From the NCBI GenBank assembly GCA_030844895.1, contig CM061229.1, forward strand, positions 107,382,975-107,446,974: a DNA stretch of 64,000 bases, given 5' to 3'. Below the pieces are notes generated by a model. That model saw only the letters and a list, made by a program, of their open reading frames with translations, was not told the DNA's origin and did not search any database. Both the position numbers and the translations under genes were made by a program. The DNA is from Ambrosia x helenae. Its lineage: Eukaryota > Streptophyta > Magnoliopsida > Asterales > Asteraceae. This document shows positions 55,401 through 64,000 of this stretch, piece by piece; within the stretch, counting starts at the first letter, position 1; each line of letters begins with the position of its first letter.

Positions 55401-57095
55401 ATTTGGAGACACTATCTTTATGGAACCAAATGTGTGGTTTTCACGGACCACAAAAGTCTCCAACATGTCTTCGACCAGAAAAATCTTAACATGAGGCAAC
55501 GGCGTTGGGTTGAGTTACTTAACGACTATGATTGCGAAATTCGCTACCATCCTGGAAAAGCGAATGTTGTGGCTGACGCACTCAGTCGTAAAGAGCGTAT
55601 AAAACTTCATTGTGCGAGAGTTCGTACTGATCTTCAGGATCATATCCTCCAGGCTCAACATACTTCAGTCACCCAAGGTAACATGTACGACAAAATGTCT
55701 TGTGGTGCTGAGACTCAACTTGAAACCAAACCTGATGGTCTACTCTATTTTCTCAATCGACTTTGGATTCCTGACCGTGATGATCTTCGTACCTTTCTTA
55801 TGAACGAGGCTCATAAGTCTCGTTATTCTATTCATCCTGGAGCTGACAAGATGTACCAAGATCTTCGTTATTCGTATTGGTGGCCTGGTATGAAGAAAGA
55901 TATTGCTCTATTCGTTGCAAAATGCCTCACTTGTTCAAAGGTCAAGGCTGAACATCAACGACCATCTGGTATGCTCGAACAACCAGAAATTCCTGTATGG
56001 AAATGGGAGAGCATATCAATGGACTTCATCACTAAACTCCCTCGTACACCCAAAGGTTTTGACAGCATTTGGGTAATCGTTGACCGTTTGACCAAGTTAG
56101 CCCATTTCTTACCTATTCGTGAGAAGTATTCTGTGGAAAGGTTGGCAAAGATGTACGTAAGTGAAATCGTATGTCGTCATGGTATACCTTTGGACATTAT
56201 CTCTGATCGTGATGGTCGTTTCACCTCTCACTTTTGGGATTCTTTACAAGACGCTTTGGGTACCAAGTTGAACCTGAGTACTGCTTATCACCCTCAAACA
56301 GATGGTCAGACTGAACGGACCATCCAGACACTTGAGGATATGCTCAGGGCATGTGTCATCGATTTTGGTGGCGCATGGGATTCTCATCTTCCTTTGGTCG
56401 AGTTTTCATACAACAACAGTTATCATGCCAGCATTAACATGGCTCCTTTCGAGGCACTCTATGGTCGTAAATGTCGTTCACCTGTCTGTTGGACTGAGGT
56501 TGGTGAAGCCCAGATTACTGGACCCAAACTGATCCAGGAAACCACAGATAAAATCAAGCTCATTCAGGATAATCTTCTCAAGGCTAGAAGTCGTCAGAAG
56601 AGCTATGCTGATAAACATCGTAAGCCCTTGGAATTTCAAGTCGGGGACCTTGTACTTCTTAAGGTATCCCCTTGGAAGGGAGTGATTCGCTTCGGTAGAA
56701 AGGGAAAACTAGCTCCTCGATACGTAGGCTCATTCAAAGTTCTTGACATGATTGGAAAAGTGGCTTACAAACTTGATCTTCCACCTGAGCTAAGCAATGT
56801 TCACCCAACCTTTCATGTTTCGAATCTCAAGAAATGCTTAGCAGATGAGAACCTCCATGTCCCTCTTGAAGATGTGCAGATCGATGAAACTATGCACATT
56901 GTCGAGAAACCCGTCGAGATCGTAGATACTGGAGTCAAGAAACTCAAGCGCAGCCGCATTCCGATCGTTAAGGTTCGTTGGGAATCTAAACGAGGTCCAG
57001 AGTTCACTTGGGAACGCAAGGACCAGATGAAGTCTAAATACCCACATCTTTTTCCACCAGACTCTCCAACTCCAACTTCGGGACGAAGTTCCTAA
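52431..57095 (+). CDS. Gag-pol polyprotein of element A, uninterrupted
   Basis: 1,554 codons from ATG 52431 (MPPRRSTRNSNGENH); an upstream TTG-initiated reading is not a real start. In order (residues counted from the frame at 52413): His/Asn-rich N terminus; Gag domain about 95-290; CCHC knuckles CNNCKRYGHYTNAC (about 352) and CYECGSTEHYRDAC (about 394); protease LFDSGADKSFV (about 465); RT with FIDDILIYSK (about 800); RNase H YCDASNQGLG (about 948); integrase HHCC (about 1133), SMDFITKLP (about 1203) and IISDRDGRFTS (about 1262); GPF-like APRYVGSFKVLD (about 1434); chromodomain-like KVRWESKRGPEFTWERKD (about 1520). Catalytic residues look present. Single-frame Gag-Pol is typical of this clade. 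Confidence 0.95.
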   Translation: MPPRRSTRNSNGENHEEGGDNHNHNHDANHNNNNNNNNNGVDAQLAAIISQQMAQQIATLVPNLLDQVIQINGNGNGNGNGNGNHNGNGNGLPACTLKHFNTCNPPKFSREEGATGLLQWFEGMENTFINSECPDNLKVRYAMSVLHKRALTWWNEEKRTRGTEAALAMTWDQVKEVMKDELCTRNEIKKLEDEFHTLAQDSGENLTYNTRFHELSLLLPHKVTPLPIAIEKYIGGLPMQIQDTVWGRNPATLEEAKRLAATLTDNHVKNGTLFRKNTKKTAAKDTPQPAIEVKPETSSNRKRKARNYMVATTPPAAQNPAKKPYGRNHPLCNTCQYHHLPDRPCRQCNNCKRYGHYTNACQTPATQNNPARNNPTPNAQNGRPVRGQCYECGSTEHYRDACPRLGNQNQNQNHNQNQNRNQNQGARGRAYNLNANKARDNNEVVNGTFLVNNHYASILFDSGADKSFVSLKFEPLLNLPQTNLEEPLVVEVANGKSISIDSIIRNCVLNLDEHTFSIDLIPMHLGSFDVIVGMDWLSTHRAEILCFEKVIRIPLEFGDILKIYGENPCGELKLMSCTTAQKYLRKGYTAFLANVIEKKDKGKSIQDIPIIRDYPEVFPEDLPGLPPARQVEFRIDLVPGANPVAKAPYRLAPSKMQELASQLQELSDKVFICPSSSPWGAPVLFVKKKDRSLRMCIDYRELNKFTIKNRYPLPRIDDLFDQLQGATHFSKIDLRSGYHQLRVHDEDIPKTAFRTRYGHYEFMVMPFGLTNAPAVFMDLMNRVCRPYLDKFVIVFIDDILIYSKSKSDHEQHLHSILGLLKREQLYAKFSKCEFWLKEVQFLGHVIDKNGIHVDPTKIEAVKDWSVPKTPTEVRSFLGLAGYYRRFIANFSKIAVPLTALTHNGKPYEWGPKQEEAFETLKLKLCEAPILSLPDGNDDFVVYCDASNQGLGCVLMQRGKVIAYASRQLKTHEKNYTTHDLELGAVVFALKIWRHYLYGTKCVVFTDHKSLQHVFDQKNLNMRQRRWVELLNDYDCEIRYHPGKANVVADALSRKERIKLHCARVRTDLQDHILQAQHTSVTQGNMYDKMSCGAETQLETKPDGLLYFLNRLWIPDRDDLRTFLMNEAHKSRYSIHPGADKMYQDLRYSYWWPGMKKDIALFVAKCLTCSKVKAEHQRPSGMLEQPEIPVWKWESISMDFITKLPRTPKGFDSIWVIVDRLTKLAHFLPIREKYSVERLAKMYVSEIVCRHGIPLDIISDRDGRFTSHFWDSLQDALGTKLNLSTAYHPQTDGQTERTIQTLEDMLRACVIDFGGAWDSHLPLVEFSYNNSYHASINMAPFEALYGRKCRSPVCWTEVGEAQITGPKLIQETTDKIKLIQDNLLKARSRQKSYADKHRKPLEFQVGDLVLLKVSPWKGVIRFGRKGKLAPRYVGSFKVLDMIGKVAYKLDLPPELSNVHPTFHVSNLKKCLADENLHVPLEDVQIDETMHIVEKPVEIVDTGVKKLKRSRIPIVKVRWESKRGPEFTWERKDQMKSKYPHLFPPDSPTPTSGRSS

Positions 57096-57108
57096 AAATA
57101 GGGGAGAC
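57074..57108 (+). promoter_or_regulatory. Stem-loop and polypurine tract of element A
   Basis: The stem AACTTCG (57074-57080) / CGAAGTT (57084-57090) with loop GGA overlaps the last gag-pol codons and stop. Then comes the tract AAAAATAGGGGAGAC up to the 3' LTR. Confidence 0.75.
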
Positions 57109-57289
57109 TGTAACATTTCGCATTAAATACTTGTACGTTACGATTATTATGAATAAAACGTCAAGTTTCATCATTTATCGCCTTTTAAAAATTATTTCGT
57201 AACGCATTTGGACCCCTAATACTATGCTATATATATATATATTGTACATATATATGTGAAATAATTATCAAAAATAACATGCTTGGGCC

Positions 57290-57360
57290 GGGATTCGAAC
57301 CCGAGCCCATAGCCGGGTCACTAACACCAAACAACACAACCAGCTGGTCTACACAACACA
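57290..57360 (-). other. tRNA-like module 1 in LTR of element A
   Basis: On the minus strand A-box-like TAGACCAGCTGG is followed by perfect B box GGTTCGAATCC. A copy is in the 5' LTR at about 36831-36900. No cloverleaf could be drawn, so it is not called a tRNA gene. Confidence 0.5.
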
Positions 57361-57956
57361 CTTGATTTATTTCCAACACATATTATTTATATAACGAAGT
57401 TGATTCATAATAGTTGACTAGGAAAGTCAACTGAGACACGATTTACCTTAATTAACCATTCAAACGCGTTTTGGAATCCTGATATGGAATGATTGTGATT
57501 GTCTGACTGTTTTCGCATCAATTACACCATAAATTGTCGTTCAGAACTTTCCAATTCATGGCCAATCTACGCGTCATCATCATCATAGCAAGTCAACTTT
57601 CCAATTCATCAACCCGAACCCTCACCCTATAAATTGGTCACTTCCTAGCATGCTATACTCGCCGATACATCCCTCTTCATCTCCAATTTCCGTTTTAAAT
57701 CATCTTTCGAAGCTTTTGAGTTCGTGTTTGACTATTCGGTTGACCGAACATAATACGCGATTTCATTCTTGTAAGTTCATTATTTTTGATGGGTTTTGTT
57801 CATCGGCCTATACACAACAATAACCCTATGTTCAATTGGGTTATTGTTGTGTAAATCGAATTATTGTTAAGCTAGGGCACGATTGAGTTCGAATTGGGGA
57901 AGAACACGTGCAGACATGGTTATATATTTTAAACAGAAACAAACCAAACACAACCA

Positions 57957-58022
57957 CTGATCTAGATCAAGTGGTTGTGTCTGTTGTTTGTTAACCGGAA
58001 CACACGGGTTCGAGTCCCACCC
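57957..58022 (+). other. tRNA-like module 2 in LTR of element A
   Basis: A-box-like TAGATCAAGTGG and B box GGTTCGAGTCC about 35 bases apart, in the sense orientation of the element and downstream of its predicted start site. Missing from the 5' LTR because of the deletion beside element B. Confidence 0.5.
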
Positions 58023-58109
58023 TCTACGGTTTAATCTTTTTCTTTTAAAAGATTTATAAATCAGTTTCAACATATACTATATAATCAATTACAAATCTAG
58101 TTTATTCGT

Positions 58110-58190
58110 TCTCAGGGTCCAGCCCAGTTGGTGGTTGGGATTGTGATTAAAACCCGAACCGGTCCCAGACCCAGGTTCGATTCTCGGCAT
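58110..58190 (+). other. tRNA-like module 3 in LTR of element A
   Basis: A-box-like CAGCCCAGTTGG and B-box-like GGTTCGATTCT, followed by an A-rich stretch (CATCAAAAAAAAC), so it has a SINE-like look. Also missing from the 5' LTR. Confidence 0.5.
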
Positions 58191-59725
58191 CAAAAAAAAC
58201 ATTTTTTTTTCATTTAAAGCTTATATATATATTCCCTTGTATTTTTAAAATTCGTTTTAAAATACTAAAACTCTTTTATAAATTCTACAAAAATTATTTT
58301 ATGTTATTCTAGTAGAAAAGTTTAACATACAATTTTTAGTTTTTCAAAAATTATTTATTTAATATATATAATAAATAATTCAAGTTTATTCTATTTTATT
58401 TATAAAATTCTATAAAAATATCAAAACAATTATATAAATTTCCACAAAAATTATTCTGAGTTTATATAACATTAAACTTTTCTGAAATGATTTTTATTTC
58501 TGAAAAATCATTTATTTAATATTTTAATCAATTTTTGTTGGTTTTAATCATAAATAAATCATAATAAATTCCTTTTTCAATATTTTTGCACCAAAATTTT
58601 ATATAAATTATTTCTATTTATTTAGAACAGAAATACAATTTTTAATTTAATAACTCTTTAATTTTAATATTTTTTAAATATTAAAGTTATATTTTGACAA
58701 TTTGAAATAAATAGATTTAATATTCTATTTTTAAGAAAATAATTTTATAAAAAATATTTTCATACTTAAAACTTTATATTGTGACCGTCTTTAATTTAAA
58801 ATTTACAAAAAGACTTTTGTTTATTTATTTATCAAATTTCTCTTATTTATTAAACATTTTATTTATTAATCCAACGAATACTTATCCCCAATTCGAAACC
58901 CTAGAATATACTTGTAGACTAGATAGACTTAGACTTATTTGTTACCTTATACATAGGGTAATACTTGGCAACCTTGGGGCTACACTTACACTTTTTCTCG
59001 AGACTTAATACTTTGCTAAGGTGAGTTTACGTAACCATGTTTATGCAATTCTTTATACTTGCAACATTATACTTAAGCAATTCTACATACATGTCTAGTT
59101 GTAAACTTTAATGCCTCATGATTTAGACAACAACAACAGTTAGACTCGTTTCAACAATACATAATCATTAGCTATGGCCAAGCCGGCGATACTCAATAAT
59201 AGATCTATTGGATTGACAATCCCACCTAGATTCGTTGACCATCTTTTATGGGGAGCGCGGGTGATTGTTATCGTTCCAACATATTATTAAGGTGAATCGT
59301 GGATGACGGGATGGACCTAAACTAGTCGGAAGTTTGATTATGTCGATTCAACATTTCATGTTTATTCATGTAGACTTAAACTTACGATAGACATATGAAT
59401 TGCTAAACTTTTATTATTAAACTTAATTGCTTGACATGGCTTATGTATTCTCACCAACTTCTAGTTGACCCCCCCCCATTTTTACAACTCAACAGGAAAT
59501 AATGATGCGTGAAGACTAGAGTGTTAGCATGAGAAGACAAATTGAAGTTTATGCTTATTTGGTTATTTTGATGTATTAGATTTCCATTTAAAACTCATTA
59601 TGTATTTTCACTTTTGGATATTTGCACTTTAAATTAATTTCAATTAAAACTTGATTACCATGTGCTACTGTATACTCATTCTTACGTGACACCTCGATGT
59701 TTTCGTCATCTGTTGGGGTGTTACA

Positions 59726-61223
59726 TATGGTGGCTCTACTGAATCCCCCGTTGACTCAGCTACTTTTGAGGACTCACAGCTGGATTCACTAGATGCCACT
59801 GATACTGATTCCTCAGATTCAGTTGCTTTAGGTGAGTCACATGTTGAGTCCCGTTCAGAAGTTTGTAAGGCAGCTAATTCAACGGTCTGAGGTGCCCCGT
59901 ACTCTTCATAAATCTTTTTGAATGTTTTCATGAAATCAAACTCAAAGGCACATTTGAGTCTGATTGGCCGGTCGGTTCAGTTTCAAAAACGGTTTCTTTT
60001 AAGACATCATTCAATTTAGTTGTGTCATTTGAAACTGGAACTTCATCTCTCTTCACATCAAAAACTCTGTCAATTTCTTTATTTTTCTCAAAATATAACG
60101 TCTCGGTCTGCTTTGAAGCATCTTGAGACTTGACAAAAGTTTTTGATGGGGCCTGCTCGTGCTTATGTTGTTTGTTCTTAGGTTTAGAGATTTTTACAGG
60201 GACCAATTCAGGTTTGGAGATTTCAACTTGATCCCTCTATGGTCGACTGGTTGACGCTTCTATTGGAGGACCGTATCCTTTAACAGGCTGAGCCAACAAT
60301 TCTTCAACCGACATTGGAATTGAGGAATAATTTTCATTAAAGTGTGGTGGAATTTCCACAAACCCCAGACCTTTATTCCTCACTTCCTTTGTTCTGAACT
60401 TTAACTGGGTATTGATCATTTTTTCAACTTTGGGACTAGAACAATCGAATTTTTTAAAATGAAAATCTGCATTTTCAAATTTAGATTTTAAGTCGATCAA
60501 TTACGCGGTTAAAGTATCTGATAGTCGTTTGAAGTTTAAGTATCGACACTTGTGATCACTCACCTCCTGATGCAAGCGCTTGATATCGAGTTTTTGTTGT
60601 TCGACCATTTCTTTATAAGACTTAAATTTCTTTTTAATATCCCAAGTGGCCATTTTCTCGTATTCAAGCTGCTTGAATACGGAGAGAGTTTCTTCTCTAA
60701 AACCTTTAATTTTTAACCTGCATCGTTCAGTAAAACATGATTCAGCTAAAATGTCAGCGTGTACCTCAAATGCGGATGGCACATGGTCATTCAGTGGTGC
60801 CGTGAAAGCTTGAGCGGCAGGAGCAGCAAGAGCGGGCGAGCAGACAGATTTTGAATTTGAGGATGAAGTGTCAGAGGCGGATGGGCATGTTGTAGCAGAG
60901 GTGTTACTTTGAGTCTTCAGCTTTGCACACTTAGCATGTTCTTTGACGAGTAAGATTAACTCATCTGACGTCATTTTGGACCAACTTGTTTCTGCGTAGA
61001 TCTTCATGACATTCATAAACCACCTGCATGTCGGTTGATCTGGTATTCCTTTTAAAGCGTCCAGAAGACTCTTGTTGACCCAACGATTTGCCATCACGAT
61101 CTCTGCATTCTTTATTTCTGACAACAGTTCGGTAAATCGGTCAATTAGTGCTCCCACGGTTTCACCAGGAGTGTAACTGAAACTCTCAAGTCTCTGCTCA
61201 AACACCTCACTTTGAGAAGACAT
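59726..61223 (-). pseudogene. Copia gag, N-terminal part
   Basis: ATG 61223 (MSSQSEVFEQRLESFSYTPG) begins a UBN2-like Copia Gag region (ALIDRFTELLSEIKNAEI, LLDALKGIPDQP, WSKMTSDELILLVKEH). A Ser/Thr-rich linker and a coiled-coil-like stretch (FKSYKEMVEQQKLDIKRLHQEV) follow. In-frame stops occur at about 60498 and 60237, a frame change lies near 59935, and another stop sits at the element A junction. The protein is continued at 36644-35609. Confidence 0.8.
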
Positions 61224-61422
61224 TTTAATCTTTAATAGTGATCCCCCAAAAATCTAGACGTTCAACGAAAAATTTTAGACCGAGCACAGGACGTCCAAAC
61301 GTAGTCAACCGTCAAAAATAGTACACAGTCCAGTCCACCGTAGTCAAACGAATCAAACCGTATGTCGTAAGGTTGATCCCCCCAAATTAAGCAAGTGCAC
61401 TCCAAAATAATACTAATACCAC

Positions 61423-61477
<55 letters not shown>

Positions 61478-62032
61478 TGTTGACCCACGTGATGCTAGAC
61501 ACCACAAAACAAAAACTTTTGCTCCTTTTATGACCTGCCCCCTCTCTCTCTATTGAACTCAGACCAAGGTCGAACACAGGCCAAGGTCGAACTCAGGCCA
61601 AGGTCGAACTCAGGCCAAGGACTATTTTTTTTTAAAAGATGTGTAGGTGACGAGATTAATGAGTTGGCAGATCTTTTTAAAAAAATGTGGGGACCACCAA
61701 ATATGAATGCACCTTTATTTTTCCAATTTTAGAAGATTCTTTGTGATAATAACCTTCCAAACTAGAATTCCTATAATCTTGCAAACACAATTAACATCCT
61801 CCAAAACAAATCAAACACCCTATTTTTTCACTGTTCTTCAAATATTCTTGATGTTCTTCAGAATTTTGACAAGAACTAAATCTGCGAAAAAATTCTAAAA
61901 CAAAAAAAATTAGTAACATAAATATATTGAATGAGATAGCGCATAAACCTGTAAAATCGAATAAAAACGCAGCAACAAATCTTCTTTTGATCTTTGAATG
62001 ATACCGCAACCGAGCCTTAAGAAGACTACTTA
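61224..62032 (-). other. 5' leader of the Copia element
   Basis: Non-coding. It holds an (ATT)n microsatellite (61423-61477) and a tandem array of about four 17-bp units CAAGGTCGAACTCAGGC (61553-61622). No gene; Asn-repeat frames through the microsatellite are artefacts. Confidence 0.7.
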
Positions 62033-62045
62033 GGCTTTGATACCA
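62033..62045 (-). promoter_or_regulatory. Primer binding site (tRNA-iMet) of the Copia element
   Basis: TGGTATCAAAGCC on the minus strand, two bases from the 5' LTR; one mismatch to the form used by elements A and C. Confidence 0.85.
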
Positions 62046-62047
62046 AT

Positions 62048-62395
62048 TGTTGGTCCAAGATTTTCTCTACCGGGTATCAAACAAACAATCGAGTGCGGAA
62101 AACAAGATTGAATGTGTAGAACAAAAGATTGAAACACCTTGTATTGCTACTACACCTTGCACACAACCTCTAGGATTGTCTGGTACAAGGTGTTGGCTAT
62201 TGTGTTACAAATGAAAGGACTTTCGGTCTAATGAATGTCTAACCCTAAAATGAACTAGAACAAAACATTATATAGAGTTCACTAAAGCCTTGGCCCACAT
62301 GGCCTAACCCAAGCCCATTAACTAAACTAAGCCCAATTAACACAAACAGGCTTAATAAATACAAGTGTAAACCTACTCAATTTATGGGCCTAACA
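62048..62395 (-). repeat. 5' LTR of the Copia element
   Basis: 348 bp from TGTTGGTCC to GGGCCTAACA on the plus strand. Confidence 0.9.
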
Positions 62396-62536
62396 GGAAT
62401 ATTTGAGAGGCTCTTTAACAATGCGTTGAACGGCGATAAGAGTTTAATCGAGGATGAGCGATTGACGCAATTCCTACCTAGTGCAGACTCATCTACAACA
62501 CCAACTTTTTTAACGTTGCGTCATGGAGAATTTTGA
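62396..62536 (+). pseudogene. Possible host exon fragment, right of Copia
   Basis: An open frame of 46 codons directly after the LTR (GIFERLFNNALNGDKS ... LTQFLPSADSSTTP ... LRHGEF, then TGA). Codon content is protein-like and the frame is in the same strand as the fragments at 22840 and 33375. It may be the next or last exon of the same gene. Family not recognised; chance is possible. Confidence 0.3.
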
Positions 62537-64000
62537 GAATCCACTTTGCTAACATTATGTAAATTTTTATTTTTATTTAATTTTATAATCATGCCTTTTA
62601 TACTTTTTCATATGATCGTATGAGTTAATTGCCAGTTTCGTCCCTGTTATTTCGAAAAAATTGCTAGATCAGTCCAAAATCAAAATTATGTGCTATATCC
62701 GTCCCCAAAGTTTCTTAAAATGTGTTACATTAGTCCAAAATCCTAACGACGTTAAGTTTGATTGTTAACTTTGGACTGATCTAGTTTATTGCCAGTTTCG
62801 TCCCTATTATTCCACATTTGTATTGTCTTTTTCATAACTTTTAATTAAATAATGCTTTTTATACTACATTTCTCTCTCATTCATTCACGACCACTTTCAA
62901 AAATATTAAAAAATAAATGAAGAGGAACAATGTTCCTTTAAAGTAATCAATAATTAAGATGTAAGTTTGTGTGTGTGAACACCTATGCTTCGCAGCGGGG
63001 TAATTTTTTAAAGGTTACAAGGAGACATGATAGCATGCTACGTTCTATAGACCATATGCAATTTGACCTACATGTCGGTAAAAAAAATGGAGTAGCGTTT
63101 TGACTCATTAGCAACTATTATTATACTAATAGTCCTACTCAATACGTTGAAAGTGCCAAAATCTGGAGAGATTGCCAAGGAGAAGAAAGCATAGGGACCT
63201 TTATAAGATCCACAATAAGAGGAGCTTGGAAAGGCTCATATGTAATCAACTTGCAAATAAGCATACCCGTAACTTTTTCCACATGATAAAAGCAATGCAA
63301 TACAAATGTTAATCAAGTGCACCATAAATTTCTATTAGTGGCATCGAAAGTGAAATTGGAAGTTGGGTTAATTGAGAATATTCCACATAAGACATCCTAA
63401 CCTGAGAACTTTATAGACATGCAAAAATTGGTTTTTTTCTAGGAACTGAACCGGTTCCAAACCGGTTCATGTTTGGTACCGGTTCGTGTCCTAACTGGTT
63501 TTGGTTCGGCCCTGGTTTCGCCAGTTTGAAAGACCGTTTTTGGTTTGGTTCAGTTTGGGTTTGTGAACCAATTCATGCACACACTTTTTTTTTTTTTTAA
63601 GAAAATGCATCACAAAATTATTATTATTTTACGTAAAGTTCCACTTTTATTGATTCCTACAATCTTTTTAAGGTATATAGGTATATATTTACATGTGTAG
63701 AAACCTTTTTGTATAATTTTGTTATATATAAATTTTTTATATAAAATTGCAATTTTTTAATAAAATATAGTAATTACTTAATTTTGTTTGATGCCCTTCT
63801 CAAATGCTTTATAATATAATATAGATTATAAATTAAAGATGTAGATTAATGGTAATTGGAGGTTGTGATGAAAGAATGTGTACAAGTAGGTTTTGCATGA
63901 AGGGTAAAAAGGGTAAAAAATTTACATAGCATTTGGGTTTTAAGCATGGGACTTTTCTATGCCATCTTAAAATTCATGTAAAATGACATTTGTAGATATG
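62537..64000. other. Right flank, repeats, no gene supported
   Basis: Two direct copies of ATTGCCAGTTTCGTCCCT (about 62630 and 62787) bound a common plant repeat of the CAGTCCAAAAT type. At 63425-63570 there is a CCGGTT/GGTTCG-rich repeat resembling plant hAT-like MITEs. An open stretch at 63098-63292 has no recognisable domain. Otherwise AT-rich. Confidence 0.5.

Larger units (their letters stand above)
36650..59725 (+). mobile_element. Ty3/Gypsy Tekay-like element A, split by element B
   Basis: LTR element in plus orientation with duplication TATGG (36645-36649, 59726-59730), inserted in the Copia gag. LTRs begin TGTAACATTT and end GGTGTTACA. The 5' LTR is interrupted by element B and lacks about 430 bp present in the 3' LTR. 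The internal part (51879-57108) holds one long gag-pol frame without stops. LTR divergence by eye is about 1% over the first 650 bases. The damaged 5' LTR should prevent normal transcription. Confidence 0.93.
57109..59725 (+). repeat. 3' LTR of element A
   Basis: 2,617 bp and complete. TATA box TATAAAT at 57628-57634 followed by a pyrimidine-rich leader. It contains three tRNA-like modules. Followed by TATGG (59726-59730). Confidence 0.93.
33469..62395 (-). mobile_element. Ty1/Copia element, degenerate, lacking most of pol
   Basis: LTRs at 33469-33809 and 62048-62395 with about ten substitutions (near 3%) between them by eye. Primer binding site and polypurine tract flank the interior. Gag and a protease fragment are present, but integrase, RT and RNase H are not found in the 1.6 kb between protease and the 3' LTR. 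Element A is inserted in gag. The outer edge of the left LTR is altered and no target duplication is visible (CAAAG against GGAAT), so that border has been deleted or recombined. Confidence 0.85.

Noticed and set aside
57957..58022. Functional tRNA gene
   Set aside because: A and B boxes are present but no paired acceptor stem or anticodon arm could be drawn by eye.
61262..61507. Open frame with poly-asparagine
   Set aside because: It is translated from the (ATT)n microsatellite in the Copia leader.
63098..63292. Open plus-strand stretch of about 64 codons without ATG
   Set aside because: No recognisable domain and no supporting splice sites; the length is compatible with chance.

Overview
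This window is plant nuclear DNA made almost entirely of transposable elements. Intact host genes, ribosomal RNA genes, CRISPR arrays and bacterial signals are absent. The element set (Tekay-type chromovirus and Athila-type Ty3/Gypsy elements, a Ty1/Copia derivative, a plant L1 LINE, canonical Helitrons and Tourist-like MITEs) fits a eudicot. My impression from the repeat vocabulary is Asteraceae (lettuce, sunflower or daisy relatives), but nothing here proves the family.

Layout. 1-5166: AT-rich repeats with two non-autonomous Helitrons (117-989, 1814-2615), a Tourist-like MITE, a 400-bp foldback and a longer inverted-repeat element. 5166-17392: an apparent inverted-end repeat split by a short Gypsy element lacking its capsid domain and pol (5247-9490, TSD GCATG), by a near full-length L1 LINE on the minus strand (9585-15102, 14-bp TSD), by a Tourist MITE (15708-15976) and by a third Helitron. 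17421-22916: two more Helitrons in reverse orientation, MITEs, foldbacks and a CCA-rich array. 22922-33369: a complete, very young Tekay-like element on the minus strand (element C; 2,546-bp LTRs of equal length, TSD CTCAA). 33469-62395: a degenerate Copia element on the minus strand whose gag is split by a Tekay-like element on the plus strand (element A, 36650-59725, TSD TATGG). The 5' LTR of A is itself split by an Athila-like element on the minus strand (element B, 37298-50349). 62396-64000: flank with repeats.

By eye, LTR divergence falls in the order the nesting demands: Copia about 3%, A about 1%, B below 1%, C none seen. A keeps one uninterrupted gag-pol frame (52431-57095). C has one in-frame stop and one single-base frameshift. 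B is broken at several points but carries an extra Athila-type gene (41505-39777) that seems to have its own TATA box, leader and intron.

The observations I consider most worth pursuing are: a stem-loop just upstream of the polypurine tract in three Tekay-like elements whose stem changes by compensatory substitutions; arrays of short palindromes placed 20-30 bp upstream of predicted TATA boxes in two unrelated Gypsy lineages and again before the extra gene of B; three tRNA-like A-box/B-box modules inside one LTR; an uninterrupted copy of a sequence elsewhere split by a Helitron, which proves that Helitron's borders; and what may be a host-gene remnant split by about 39 kb of insertions (22840-22921, 33375-33423, 62396-62536).
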